Made by a program: the position numbers and the translations under genes | Part shown: positions 44,868-58,114 of the stretch, piece after piece | Numbering within the stretch: position 1 is the first letter of the stretch | Layout of the letters: every line of letters starts with the position of its first letter | Notes under the pieces: generated by a model | What the model saw: only the letters and a program-made list of their open reading frames with translations | Databases searched by the model: none | What the model was told of the DNA's origin: nothing | Source: Ashinkailepas kermadecensis | Taxonomy: Eukaryota > Arthropoda > Thecostraca > Neolepadidae | Length of the DNA stretch: 64,000 nucleotides | Direction of reading: 5' to 3' | NCBI GenBank assembly: GCA_034440615.1 | Contig: JAOTOM010003702.1 | Coordinates: 82,501-146,500, forward strand

Positions 44868-45020
44868 TTAGAGTGGACCAGATAAGAAGGCCCTGTGTGC
44901 CGCTTTCTAAAATGTTTGATGGGAAAAGGTGTGTTATTTTCGCCTTGGCCATCGCTTTCATCTACACCAAGGTGTTATTTCACATTTGCCACCGGAAATA
45001 GCATCAAAAACTGGGAGTGG
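44868..45020 (+). repeat. dispersed repeat family D, copy 2
   Basis: Partner of 44070-44245. Confidence 0.8.
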
Positions 45021-45468
45021 CTGCAGCTCTCCTTCACGGATTACGAATTTGTTTCGATCGGATCGAATTCCAGCTATTCTATTTCTGTTCGTCAGCTTCG
45101 TCGGCTACGCTCAGTTTGCAATGATTCGCTTTTAAAATATACTCTGGAGGTGCCAAATGCCACCAGAAGGATCGCCCAGTCTCTCAATCCGATATTTATA
45201 CCGCAATATCGACGGCAAGATGCCAATCGTAATTCCCTCATCACGAACACAGGAGCGCATGCTTGTAGCGTCTCGAGGCGGACGTAAACATCTGGCGCCA
45301 CATCCGGCCAGGGAATTTGCGCGGCTGTTTCGTGGCGAACTGCGCCGGCGTTCTGCACACATGATGGTGCCCGATGCGTCGCAACGGGGCAATTTGCACG
45401 CGCCAATTTAGACTGATGACCAGGCTAGACGACTACATTCAGCGGTCCGTCGGTGGTGATCCACTGAT

Positions 45469-45471
<3 letters not shown>
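45021..45471. other. spacer without recognised gene
   Basis: Frames of 60-130 codons on both strands overlap one another and show no domain. Confidence 0.5.
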
Positions 45472-45723
<252 letters not shown>

Positions 45724-46096
45724 TGTTTGTGTGTGTATGTTTGTGTGTATCCATCTAGCCGACAACAATAAGCAACTAACTAAGCAATAAATCAGCTGAA
45801 TAGCCATTTGCCAACTACCAAGCGATTCCTGGCACGAAATTATAGAATTTGTGCCAAGATGCCGGCCGCTCACGCAAGTATCAGGCGGAATCGCTGAGCG
45901 ATTAGAACATCGGATGGGTGGCGCCGCGCCCCGCACCACGACCCGCTTGTTTGTTCCTCGCGTTACGCCCGATTTGTTTGTTTGATAAGACAGAAAATAT
46001 CCGGCTCCAAACAGGGTGTGCGGCTGTGACGTGACGGCCGCACTGTGACGGCCCGGTGGAAGTGATATCCGCATCTTTACTCAGGCGCGGGCACGG
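45724..46096. other. spacer without recognised gene
   Basis: Unique sequence between two AT tracts; nothing recognised. Confidence 0.5.
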
Positions 46097-46180
46097 TATA
46101 TGTATATATATATATATAAAATATATATATATTATATATATATAATATGCATATATGCAATATTTATATCATATATATAT

Positions 46181-46265
<85 letters not shown>

Positions 46266-46345
46266 TATATATATATACACATATGTATATATATATATAT
46301 TTACATATATATATGTATATATATATATATATGTATATTTGCATG
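46097..46345. repeat. (TA)n long microsatellite
   Basis: Second large AT array, with pure (AT)n at about 46188-46260 flanked by diverged TATATACATA-like units. Confidence 0.97.
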
Positions 46346-46805
46346 ATGGCTGTGTTATCTGTGAGTATAGTAAGTGTCGTAGACATCGTGCAGACAAATG
46401 TCAGGCATAATGCTTGTCAATCGAGAGCATGTGGATGTGGGTAATGAAATTTTATCGAGGGAAGAGCGGAGAGCAGCTTGGACCGTTTCGCTCCATGTTA
46501 CTCTGCCTAAATAATAAGCATCCATGATTCTTGGAAATAACTATCTACAATCAGTGGTGCACTCAGAATATAGTTTCGGTATGGGCCAGGGTTGGGGCAA
46601 AGCAGGCCGGTTTTTCCATGAAGAGGACCCTTCACCTCGTTCACTCAATGCTCAACCTGATCATTTCGGGAGAGGTCATGAACACCCCCCTCCCCACCCC
46701 CATCCCGGGTGCGCGTCTGCCTACTATAATAAGATTAGTTAGAGTCGCAGGGCGGATGCACATCTTTGATTCGGGGAGGCCACGTAGTTCCAGTAGCACA
46801 TGGTC
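46346..46805. other. spacer without recognised gene
   Basis: No recognised feature beyond a C-rich stretch near 46684-46706. Confidence 0.5.
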
Positions 46806-46925
46806 TAGGCCGAGATAGAACGTTTAGCCCGAGGTAGAACATTTGGGCCGAGGTAGGATGTTTGTGCTGAAATAGGACATTTAGGACGAGATAGGACGTT
46901 TAAGCCGAGGTAGAACGATTTAGCT
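46806..46925. repeat. 23-bp tandem repeat, 5 copies
   Basis: Diverged copies of GGCCGAGGTAGAACATTTG-like units, each with AGGTAGRAC/ATAGGAC and TTTAG cores. Confidence 0.85.
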
Positions 46926-48239
46926 CCCGAAACCATTTCTGTATTTGTCTTTTGGCTTCCACAGGGGCACCTTTCGCAGGAGGGCGCTAAGCACAATTTT
47001 CATGTAGCTACTTTCTTGACATTGAACTTCACATACCGACTGTTTCTTCTCCACCCCTCTTTCTCTCCCCGATTTATACTTGCCTTTCCACTCTTTTCCT
47101 CACTCCTCTCCCTCTCTTTGTCCCTGTACATCAGTCATTTTATGACATTCTAAAGACTGTCATACGTGTCATACTATCCACCCGCCAGCTTTCAACCTTC
47201 CACCTTCCACCTTCCACCTTCCACCTTCCACCTTCTAAAGACTGTCATACGTGTCATACTATCGACCCGCCAGCTCTACCGACTCTCATGAACGGCTAGA
47301 ACGGCGCAGTGACAATTATGGATTTTTTTGCTGCGATGCATACTGGTGCAAAACTGGTGACCATCAACCTGGTAGCGTAGTAGAAGTGTCGCGGGGCACA
47401 AGTGGAACATGACCGCGTGCTATGCAACCTATCGCTTTACCCTCTAACCTACTTTACGCCCTTGATCCTGTCACATGGCCTGGATGGTGAGTTGGCGGGC
47501 TTTTGCTGCTCTGCCTGCACCACTTCCTAAATATTTCTTCTGTGCCAGCCGCCATTCGCTAATGTGGGATAATTGCCCTCTGAAACCTAGGCAAACCGGC
47601 GCCACTGCTCACTCCAACCGTTACCATTGAAGCATATTCAAAGCATCTAAATTGTATGATTCAAAGCAATTCGCTGGAGCATGCGCGAAGCAGTAGCCGT
47701 TTTGGGGACACATGATGATCCGCTAAGGCGCACTAATATTTTGCTGTACAATTTGCATTCAAATGAGTGCATACTCAATGCACGTTCTAAGGTACGGTAT
47801 GCACGACTCCTCGAAACCCGTTTCCGACTCGAACAAATTACGTTCAACCAGACCACTTGCCTGGGCGCCACGACTTGCCATTGACCGATGAGATCAAACA
47901 CCACCACTCGGAGCAGCTGTGTGTAACCACCCACCAACTGCCGTAATTACTAGCGGGGGATTAGTTGAGTAGTGGGGAGTCAACATTGCCCTCACGAACC
48001 ACTAATGGGAAACAATGGATTACTATGCGGAGCGCTTCAGAGCGCAGACGGCGTTTAACGCGAGAAAGAAGCTGACGCCGTAGATTGCTATCTGATCCAG
48101 CTGTGGTGAGGCAGAGATCACGTGTTGGGCGCTGTTCGACAAGCATGACGACTGTGCTCGTTCGCAGTCGTGTCGTGAGGTCCGTGCACGCGGCGGCGAG
48201 CGCGACGAGCAGGCGTGGTCTCAGTAGAGACGTGGAGTC
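46926..48239. other. spacer with a local duplication
   Basis: At 47150-47190 and 47238-47277 a 40-bp sequence beginning CTAAAGACTGTCATACGTG is duplicated. A (CTTCCAC)n run of about six units lies between. Frames at 47647-47937 have no domain. Confidence 0.6.
47150..47277. repeat. 40-bp duplication enclosing a (CTTCCAC)n heptamer array
   Basis: Both copies share CTAAAGACTGTCATACGTG then TCATACTATC and ACCCGCCAGCT. The heptamer run at about 47197-47235 fills the gap. Confidence 0.88.
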
Positions 48240-48560
48240 GGCATGCACAGCGATCAGCACGGTGATCAGCACAGCAATCAGCACAGCGATCAGCATCAGC
48301 GAGATCAGCGGTGCGTTCCCACCACACCGGGGCCTGCTGAGCGACGCGGAGCAGACTATGATGTGGTGGGGTGCAGGAGCTCAGCGTCCTGCTCTGCTGC
48401 ACCATCTGCCGAGGGCTCGGCCTGCTGTCTAGCGTTATGAGTCAGGGGATCAGTCTCCTGAGCTGCTACGCCACCTGCTGCTCCACCTGCTATCTGGCGT
48501 TAAGGTCCAGGAGTTCAGCGTCCTGAGCTGCTTCACCACCTGCCGAGGGTTCAGCCTGCT
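48240..48560. repeat. CAGCACGATCAG-like and CTGAGCTGCT-like local repeats
   Basis: 48245-48312 has about six 12-bp GATCAGCACAGC units. 48365-48555 has two to three diverged copies of a block with CACCTGCCGAGGGTTCAGCC and TGCTGTCTGG. Confidence 0.75.
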
Positions 48561-50477
48561 GTCTGGAGTCAAGAACAACTCCTCCGGCATGTGTGGGCGC
48601 TGTGGTCACCTGAGGCTGGACGCTAAATGATGTACCGACATCGACATGACACGGTGCCTGCATGCTACTCGGTGCCCGCCGAGCTGTCTGACCTCACGTT
48701 CCTGGGACGAGTCCTGGCGTGCCGTGCGCTTCCGCTGACGCACGCCTACCGTCTGCAATCCGGCGAACAGTACGGCTGCGACGGCATTCCATTGCATTTC
48801 TTCTGCATGACATCAGCACATTGACATCCGAGCCGCCACGCGGCACGACACCGCCCGGAGTTCCGATCAGCTGGACCTGCGGCGCTCAGGACTCGCGCCG
48901 CGGCTGCAGCGGTCGCCGGAATGCTCTGCTCTGGCCGCGCCGTGGCGGCTGAAGAGACTGCACACTCCGGCGACGTCAATGCCGGCGCGGAGAATCTGAC
49001 CGCACTTCCGGTCGATGTTGTGCCTGACGACCTCCTGTGCGCGGAGGACACAGGAGCGGATCCGCCACCACAGCGGATCCGACGACCGAGCCTGGCAACG
49101 CAAGTGCCAGCGACGACTGCGCCTCCCACACATCATCGTCGGTAAACGCCGCCTTCCACTGCAGTCCAAGCAGATCGCGATCACGAAGCGGCAGCGGCAG
49201 CAGATCGCGAAGCAGGCCGAATCTGCCGATCGGCTGGGCTCCCCAGACTATCGCCAGATCCCCGCGGCCAACAGGTGCACCGAGGTCGGCCTGCACACCG
49301 GCCGTTTCCAGCGCTGTTCCCGCCGAAGTCGACCTGCACACCGGGCGCTTCCAGCGTTGTTCCCGACAGGATCGGCGGACGCCGGCCACAGGGACGCTGC
49401 ACAGCCGAGGTGCCGATATGTCCTGTTTGGGCGATTGGCTGGCTCACCTGATGTGCTACGAGGAGCGCCATTTTTCCAGGCACCTCTGGTTGCGCGACTA
49501 CGCTTGGAACACAAGCGTGACGCGGGCACAGGCCGTGTGTCTGTGAATGAGTGAGACCGACTTCGTGAGTGAGTCGGTCTGTGAGTGAGATCGACAAGCG
49601 GGCGGTTCTTATAGATACGACTGGGCAACGAGAATTTGCGGCCTCAGGTCGTGTTTCCAAGTGAAACCTTCATGGACCAGATGTGTCACATTGTATATGC
49701 TAAGTATACTAGGGGGGCTCCAATCATTGACTTGGCCCTCTCAATCATTCATGTTCCCCCAAACAGGCTGTATCCTGACCGTTGAACCTATGTGCGTACA
49801 CCAAACAGAGATGTCTTTTGGGGCAGCTTTGGTCATCAAAAATGGTGCCCCCTACCCCCAGCCAACTCCATAAAGTGATACCCATGCCATAGACTGTGAT
49901 ATATCAAGAGTTGTTTTCAAGCGTGCTTAGGCGTGGAGATTGCTGTTGAAATAAAATACAGGTGTTCTTTCAGTAGATAGTCGTACTATAGTCTCGGGAT
50001 ATGCGAAACCAAATCATACATACGTGGTTTCCCTGGCAGATGAATAAAGTTGTGAAGATTGGTTCTGAGTTTGGTTGCGGCTGATGCAAATCCTGCGCAG
50101 CAAGTACAAAAATAAACCGGATTGAAAACGGGTGTTCCCGGAAGCTTGTCTTTGAGTTCTACTACATCATTTGATTGTGCATAGTTATATCGAATATTAT
50201 AATATATCCAATTCATGAGAACGGTGATACATTTTTACCGTTAATAGCATTTGCAGATGATGCGAAAGCTTCGGATCATCCCAGTTAAATTGGCGCCGGA
50301 TTTGTACTATTTTAACGGACCGAGTTATATATGAACAGACATATATGCATCAAATATATTTACATATCTTGAAACTACGTCCAAATTCCCAATTAAATGT
50401 CATAAGTATTTATCAACAACCGTTTTGCTGCATGCCTGAGCAGCTGTTTGAACCCTGCATGCACTGCTTCCTGTCGC
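48561..50477. other. GC-rich then AT-rich spacer
   Basis: 48600-49560 is GC- and CpG-rich with overlapping frames on both strands; none is recognisable. A 45-bp duplication (GACCTGCACACCGGGCGCTT) lies at about 49283-49372. From 49600 the sequence is AT-rich with no gene seen. Confidence 0.5.
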
Positions 50478-50935
50478 CGCCTACGTCTGTCGCCTCCTGT
50501 CACCGCCTGTGGCCGCCTGTCACCGCCTGTGGCCGCCTGTCACCGCCTGTGGCCGCCTGTCGCCGCCTGTGGCCGCCTGTCACCGCCTGTGGCCGCCTGT
50601 CACCGCCTGTGGCCGCCTGTCACCGCCTGTGGCCGCCTGTCACCGCCTGTCACCACCTGTGGCCGCCTGTCACCGCCTGTTACCGCCTGTTGCCGCCTGT
50701 GGCCGCCTGTCGCCGCCTGTGGCCGCCTGTCACCGCCTGTGGCCGCCTGTCACCGCCTGTGGCCGCCTGTCACCACCTGTGGCCGCCTGTCACCACCTGT
50801 GGCCGCCTGTCGCCGCCTGTGGCCGCCTGTCACCGCCTGTGGCCGCCTGTCACCGCCTGTTGCCGCCTGTCACCGCCTGTGGCCGTCTGTCACCGCCTGT
50901 CACCGCCTTTCGCCGCCTGTAACCGCCTGTGCCTG
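50478..50935. repeat. 10-bp minisatellite, about 46 copies, in 20-bp dimers
   Basis: NNCCGCCTGT decamers, alternating CACCGCCTGT and GGCCGCCTGT to give a 20-bp dimer. Phase never slips in 450 bp. The plus strand has almost no A apart from the CACC units. Three frames are open purely through composition. Confidence 0.97.
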
Positions 50936-52371
50936 TGCTGATCGGCCACGGGCTGCCTGATCTGCGCGGCGAAATGCTCATCACTTGATGCAGTCACGTC
51001 TCGGCGGCATTCAGCTGTGTTGATCGTCGACGAGTTAGTTAGTTATTTGGACTTTGGGGCGGTTCGGCCAGTCTTTGAGCATTCGCGCCGCCGGTCGTCG
51101 ACGAGATGGCGGTGATCGGGCGATCGGGCAAAGGCTGCCGCGCGTTATCGATCTCCTCTGCCGTGTGTCAGCGATCTCCTCTGCTGCGTGTCGTCAATCT
51201 CCTCTGCCGCGCGTCATCGATCTCCTCTGCCTCGTGCAATCGATCTCGTCTTGAGGCAGGTGGGGCCACACCGCGCTGACCCGCCGCTGGATGGTATCGG
51301 CGTCTGTCTGGTTGGCGACTTTGGCAACTTGTGCCCGTAATTCGCCGGGAGATGTCTGACGCAAGCCGCGTCGGAAACCACACGCTGGGTCTTGCAGTAG
51401 GACTGCTATAGTATGACACAAAGCAGACGCACACAGCAGTGTCACATGCATCCGACGCTTCCGGCCCCAGGGCCCTGCCGCTCGCCGAGGCCCAGTATCC
51501 CCGGCTAACGAGGCCCAGTATCCCCCGCTACCGAGGCCCAGTATCCCCCGCTACCGAGGCCCAGTATCCCCGCTACCAAGGACACTAATTCACTAATCAA
51601 CCCACATGTGGTACCGACACCGCCGGCAATCACGAAGTGTCCGTAGGGACTACCACGAGTGAGTGTCAGGCATCATGTCCGACCCCAGTGATCTGCGATA
51701 TGCGCAGTAGTCGCGTTTCCTGACCATCAACTCACTCGGCTGGCCACCGGAAGCGTCGTGAAGCAGCATAGCATATCCGCCGGCCCGCACAGCAAGTGTC
51801 GCTACACATACGCACTGTTGCGCTCACACGCATGTGAATAGTCGGGAGGTCGCTCAGATCACGGGTATACACGAATAGTCTGGAGATCGCTCAGATCACG
51901 GGTACATAGTGCATGCGGATAGTCTGGTGGTCGCTCAGATCACGGTTACACACATACGAATTGTCTGGAGGTCGCTTAGATAGTTGAAATGAGAAAAAGA
52001 AACGAATGTGCAAACAGGCTGACGTACACAACCCGAGTTGGACATTCCGGGAAAGATGAACGAAGTCTGGAATTTGGAGTCATGAAACTTGACCGAATCC
52101 ACTTCAATGTATAGGAGCTAATAGTTCACCTGGCAGCCCGTTCCGACCCGACCTGATTTGACCCGGCTCAACCTGGTCCGGACTGGACCAACCGTCGCCC
52201 TTTCGCTAACCTCAATACGCGATTTGCCACGTCGTTGAATTGTGTCCTGTTTCAATCAGAATTCAGCTTTGAAATTGACTTTTAAAAGTTGAATTTTTCC
52301 CAGTTCTCATCTTAATGTTTTCTGTGACGTGCTACCACTCTCTCCAAAGACATCATTTTGTGGCTGCACTT
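50936..52371. other. spacer with several short tandem repeats
   Basis: About 21-bp GATCTCCTCTGCCGYGTGTC copies at 51150-51240; 23-bp GAGGCCCAGTATCCCCCGCT copies at 51485-51580; about 44-bp GTCGCTCAGATCACGG copies at 51840-51975. No gene recognised. Confidence 0.7.
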
Positions 52372-52482
52372 GTGATCACCCGACATGTCACGTGACCTGC
52401 GTGCCCGCGAGCCGGCCATCCGCGAAGATAGCCGAGCTCGTTCAGCCACCGGTCACGTGATCACCCGACATGTCACGTGACC
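52372..52482. repeat. 26-bp duplication around a TCACGTGA palindrome
   Basis: GTGATCACCCGACATGTCAC followed by GTGACC occurs at 52372 and 52457. It contains TGATCA and TCACGTGA palindromes (E-box). Confidence 0.85.
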
Positions 52483-53772
52483 GCGGGCCGGCCAGTGTTG
52501 GGCAGGGTGCTTCGCCGAATGGCTGTGCGGCACACACTGAGCGTGAAAGCTGGCGCATATGCTGGTGTACGAGTCCGACTTCGGCAAGAGTCCATCACAT
52601 TTCGGCTGAAACGGCTTTGCTTAAGTCCAACGCCGAACGTTGAGTCATTATGTTCGAAATTCGGCTCCTCCGTACCGGGTCCTCGGGCGAATGCAGTGCA
52701 CGCATCACAAATTGGAATGCAATGTGCCTAGTTATCGAAATGGGCCATTATTTGCTTCTGGAACTCTTGTTCCTGAGCCACAACTGGTCGCGAGGTGACC
52801 GTTTCCAAGGGCTGCCCGGAGCTCGCTGTTGCAGTCGCTCGATAAGTTCTCCATCGCATGGGTATCGTGCCCGATCATGGGTATCGTGCCCGATCATGTG
52901 CATGCAGCACGGCAGCTCCGTGTGGCACCAATTGCCTTCGTTTGTCTAGCGCTCCTAACGGCGCCCTGTGCTGGAAGTAGACTGCTGCAAAGGCAATAAG
53001 ATGTTTCACGCCGATTGGATTGAAAAGTAACCCATGGAAAGCTCACGCAATTCGCCTAATCATCCCCAATCACCTATTTCACTGTTTTCTGAAGACATTC
53101 AGGGTAAATGGATCATAATATCGAACAACAATAATAAAACTGTACCTAGTGGCCAATGCTTAACGTTCCAACAGCTCCAATCGATATTCATACAGTAGCA
53201 ATCAACATAAAACCATCACAAAACGCGGGCGGTCAATCATAAAATAGCCAATTTTCACATTCCACTCAGTGGTACGGTTCGGTGGTGGGGACAGGGGTCC
53301 TAGGTGTCCCAGGAAGCTGGACAGAGGGATGGGGGAGGCCTGTCGTCACCACTCGGAGCCGTGATTGGTTCAGGCTATCCGAGACGCACAACACGCTCGC
53401 CGCTCATTGGCTGATATAGCGCGCGGTATAGCTTGACCTGTGACCCGGACCTCACCGTCTCCCGTTGCCAGATGCAATATCGGTTCAAAAGTTACTTTTC
53501 TGTAGCACGACATTCGACCTTGAGCTCAGAGCTCGAAGTGGCATGTGCCACCAATGAACATAAAAACACACACTCATATACACATATACATATATATATA
53601 TATATGTTCAATTTATGTGTTATGTGTTCAAAACTGTCATCAGTTGTTGCTTACCTTTTGGCTAGCAACGCCAGCAAACTTATCGATGACGGCTGGTGGA
53701 AGCGGGGTCAAAGATGTTTTTGTTTTTGTTGATTACAAAAAAAGAAGAAAAACCGCTTTCGATCCCATCTCG
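52483..53772. other. spacer without recognised gene
   Basis: A 20-bp duplication (GGGTATCGTGCCCGATCATG) at about 52860-52900 and a short (AT)n near 53588-53605. No gene recognised. Confidence 0.5.
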
Positions 53773-53822
53773 GGATCGTCATCATTTCACTGAACTGATG
53801 TTCACTGAACTGATGACGATCC
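53773..53822. repeat. 23-bp-arm imperfect hairpin
   Basis: Left arm 53773-53795 (GGATCGTCATCA...) and right arm 53800-53822 pair at 21 of 23 positions around a TGAT loop. The right arm continues into CTGATGACGATCCGAAAACG, which has CTGATGA and GAAA elements in the order of a hammerhead core but only a 2-bp potential stem between them. Confidence 0.8.
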
Positions 53823-55175
53823 GAAAACGGGAATGAAGCTGGTTTTCCTAAAAATACATTTTTGACCACGTGCTTCGACTAGCCGTCATCGTGATATACC
53901 GCAGTCACAAACAGTGATGTGAATACAAACTTATTGACATCGTGCGTAGGTGAACAATGCTGCCTTGTGCGTTTCTAACTGCTATATTTATGTTTGTTTA
54001 GTGTTTGTTGGTTATTACGAGAATAGCATCCACAGAGACGATTACAATTTCGGATTCAGTCAAATAGCACAGCAACACACTACATAAACCAATGCATAAA
54101 TTAAGAACACCAGTGCAATCGACTCTACCGGAAAATTACGCACATGCAACGACGAAAGCCCACCTTGAGAGGCAGGATATTCGTGGCATACAGGTCACAT
54201 CACATCAGATGGTATCCCATGAAACAGCGCACATCAGATATACGATACTTCTCATTGTGAGTGCGGTTCAGTACCTGTGATTGCTGATGCCTGCTCGTTT
54301 GGAGTATGTCAGCATATGGAAGCGGTTGCAGAAAACTGCAGCTTCGACGAGGGCTGCAGTACTTATTATTATGGATGACGCTTTGTTTTACGCTTGTCAT
54401 TGTTTACTTAAGAGCAGGTTCATAGTTTTACATACTTAACGGAAGGAAGAGCTGTTCCACAATACCCCAATGACGCTGCTTAAACCTAGTCTGTGGGTTA
54501 TTTTGACCAACCAAATGGTTTTCCGAAATTACTCCTAAACGGTTGACGACATCGTTTTCTACGTTGGTAGATATCTCTATAATGAATGAGCGCGCCTTGC
54601 ATCTAAAATTGAGATTCATTGTATCACGGCCACATAGTTACCGCAGATCATTCAGGCTATTTGGTGGTTTTTCCTCCATCCAAAATGGTTTTCCGACTTA
54701 CTTTGAACCACGTACGACGACCAAGCTCTAGCAGATGCCGTTATAAGTCGGGCATGAGTGCATAAAAAGTCACCAGATAAAACAAGTCAGAAGTGTGACA
54801 TTATCTGAAGTCAAGAAGTCCAAATTGATTTTGAACTATGGATATTTTATGGTTGTTACATAGGTACTTTGTGGTCACTTATTACACTTGATGAGGTGGA
54901 TAATCATCAGTGCAAAGATAAAAACGCACTTGAACGTTTTCCGAATTTCAAGTAAATATCAGGGCAGGCCACGGATATATTATTGAAGCTACCCAAGGGC
55001 ACCAATACCAGCACCTATACCAGTAACTATACCAGTACCGGGCGTCATTCTGAGGAAATATTGGGATTAAAGCAAGCATGAGGTAGAGTCAAAAGAGCAG
55101 GTGTAATTATTAGTGAGGAAAATAGGACTTACGGTAAAAGCACCAGTTAGGGTGAAAAAAATGTTATGGTCGGGT
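53823..55175. other. spacer without recognised gene
   Basis: AT-rich; nothing recognised. Confidence 0.5.
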
Positions 55176-55179
55176 CACA

Positions 55180-55950
55180 GCGGACGAATCGGACCAGACC
55201 TGACCGGGTCCTACCTGACCGGGCCGGACTCCACCTAGCCGGACCGAACTCGACCTGACCGGGTCCTACCTGACCGGGCCGGACTCCACCTAGCCGGACC
55301 GAACTCGACCTGACCGGGTCCTACCTGACCGGGCCGGACTCCACCTAGCCGGACCGAACTCGACCTGACCGGGTCCTACCTGACTGGGCCGGACTCCACC
55401 TAACCGGACCGAACTCGACCTGACCGGGTCCTACCTGACTGGGCCGGACTCCACCTAACCGGACCGAACTCGACCTGACCGGGTCCTACCTGACTGGGCC
55501 GGACTCCACCTAACCGGACCGAACTCGACCTGACCGGGTCCTACCTGACCGGGCCGGACTCCACCTAGCCGGACCGAACTCGACCTGACCGGGTCCTACC
55601 TGACCGGGCCGGACTCCACCTAGCCGGACCGAACTCGACCTGACCGGATCCTACCTGACCGGGCCGGACTCCACCTAACCGGACCGAACTCGACCTGACC
55701 GGGTCCTACCTGACCGGGCCGGGCCCTGTCATGCCCAGACCAGACCCGACCTGACCGGATCCTACCTGACCGGGCCGGACTCCACCTAACCGGACCGAAC
55801 TCGACCTGACCGGGTCCTACCTGACCGGGCCGGACTCCACCTAGCCGGACCGAACTCGACCTGACCGAGTCCTACCTGACCGGGCCGGGCCCTGTCATGC
55901 CCAGACCAGACCCGACCTGACCGGTCGGGCTGAATCAGGTAGGGTCAGGT
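55180..55950. repeat. 55-bp minisatellite, about 13 copies, with inserted sub-block
   Basis: Unit GACCTGACCGGGTCCTACCT plus GACCGGGCCGGACTCCACCT and AGCCGGACCGAACTC. A block GGGCCCTGTCATGCCCAGAC occurs twice (near 55720 and 55890) at a spacing of about 170 bp. This indicates duplication of a three-unit segment. The unit itself consists of ACCTGACCGGG-like sub-repeats. Confidence 0.95.
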
Positions 55951-58114
55951 CCTGTCGGATCACGCATATGAACTTCCGCAGTCAAAATAAACGACGCTTC
56001 TCCAGGTGCATTAGACACCTCATGAAGTGCATCACTATGAAGACCATGAAATAGGAATAAGTATGCTTCATAAAATGTGGCTGGTATTCTCAACGTTAAG
56101 AATTGTTCACAAAGAACAAGCTTCTTTACCTACAAGTTAGGTATGTTACTGTTACGGCTAAGATCGCCGATAAACCAATCTCAAATCATTAAGATATCCC
56201 ATGGTACAAATATTGTGTATTTCATGGCGTATCTTTCACAAAGCTCACACAGACAAACTGAAGGCCGTTCTGACTTGGGTACTGGGGCATGTCTGTTATG
56301 GGGTATTTTCGTCACGGATACATGTGGATCAATCGCATCACAAGATGCTGTGGAGCAGGGGCTAACAAGCTTTAGTCCCTGCATTGGGGATCTACCTCAG
56401 ATATAATTATCGATAGATTCCCCATATATGAAAAGTACAAGAGGGCCACATCGTAACAGAAAGCACGTGCACATTGGAAGCAAGCTGAGTGCCCTGAGGA
56501 GCTGAACCTCGTGTCACGTGGCACGTGTGGCGATCCGACACCGTCTCATATTTCAGCTGGTGAGCGTGCATTTATGTGAAATGAGGAGATTTAGGCGACC
56601 TCGTCCGTGGCGGTGTGCTGTTCATCAGTATGGCTCTGTCGCGACTACTCACGATATCTACATATTGGGTCTTTATTTTGGGACGTGACCTTCCTTTCTG
56701 CCGCATGCTAAGATACTGCTAGTACAGAAACTTCGGTTTGCTGCAAAATGAACCGGTACAAAAAGAGTATCATACCGTGGTGTTCGCTCCAGCAAACTGG
56801 GTAGTTGTTTGAATGAAAAATCGAAAATTATACATCCGTAGTAGATTTTACAGCACAGGACCAAAAATTGCAACTCGTAATTTGGCACAAAATGACAATG
56901 TAGCAGTCACATGAGGTATCAAATTCAGAGATGGGCTGAAATATTCAAGGGCCTGCTCGCTATTTCAAAATGTTTGTGCAGTATTATTCCGCTATGGTGT
57001 GAAGCATATATTTGTCAACTCCCTGTAAAATATTTTGAAAATGCAGGAATATGCCTAGATTTAGAAGACGAGTGGTGCACCGGCGTAATTTTTGTGACCA
57101 AAATGGCGTCGACTGTCGAAAAAAATGATGCCTCGATTTATAGCGCGAAAAGTCGACAACGTTCGCAGTTTAAGTCGTGTTCAGCTGTTTCAATTCCCTT
57201 TAGTGTTGCTGCTATTTTGGTCGGCACGTCCGACCAGCCCTCGAGTCGGTACCGGAAGGTGATGGTCATGTGGGTCGTTTTTACTGAGGCAGTACTGGGC
57301 CGGTACCGGGACATGACGTCATGGCGGTCGTGTCTACTGCAGCAGAACTGACATTCGCCAATCACGCAAACCCGGGCTTACAGGCCATTACAGCACTTTT
57401 TACTGCGCGACAAATTACGTAAAGATTTCACTGTGCACATGACCGGATCATTATCACGTTAAGTCCGGCCTGCTTCTGCAGCTGACCGATCGCTGTTTCA
57501 ACGCGGAAGCATCTGCCGTGTTTTTTTTTTCTCAGGAAAACGTCAACCACATGGCTAAATCCGGCTCAAACAGAAAATGCTGGCTAAATTCGCGCGTGCG
57601 TTCGGACATGAGCTGTATGGAATGGCTCCGCATCATAACCATTCATTTATCATCGAATAATCGGAGCTAATCCATATCAGTTTGGTTAGTGCTAGTTCTT
57701 CGTCACACGAATGAAAGATACCTTTTTCATGACGTACGATACCTGTATCAAAACAACTATGGAGTATATAATGAGTGTTAGTAGAGCAATCATACAGAAT
57801 TTCAGACATTTTTGTCAGAACGTCAGAATGTCAGACATTTTCTATGTCAGGCCCGTCTGGATTAACACACCATCCATTGAATAAAATACAGTGACGTCAT
57901 GAGCATACCGACAACACGTCATCGTCACCCTACACAACATTAACAACCTATCTATCGAGCAACTTTTCCAACGTTTTCTCCCAAAGCTGCTCAGTACAAC
58001 GTGATGAAAATCACGTTATAGCCTACTGTGCATATGGATGCATAATCGTCGAGTACCCGCAATTGCCCTGGCTGGTTGGGGTTGAAGCAGTCCTTGCGAC
58101 CTGGTGTCATGCGG
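55951..58114. other. spacer without recognised gene
   Basis: Includes a 146-codon plus-strand frame (56911-57351) without domain, signal peptide or splice context, and a 109-codon frame at 56077-56406. I would not call either a gene. Confidence 0.5.

Noticed and set aside
50345..50960. Three overlapping Pro/Cys/Arg-rich ORFs up to 198 codons
   Set aside because: Stop-free because of the 10-bp GC-rich repeat; all frames are equally open.
56911..57351. 146-codon ORF
   Set aside because: No domain, signal peptide, codon bias or splice site; judged chance or transposon-internal.
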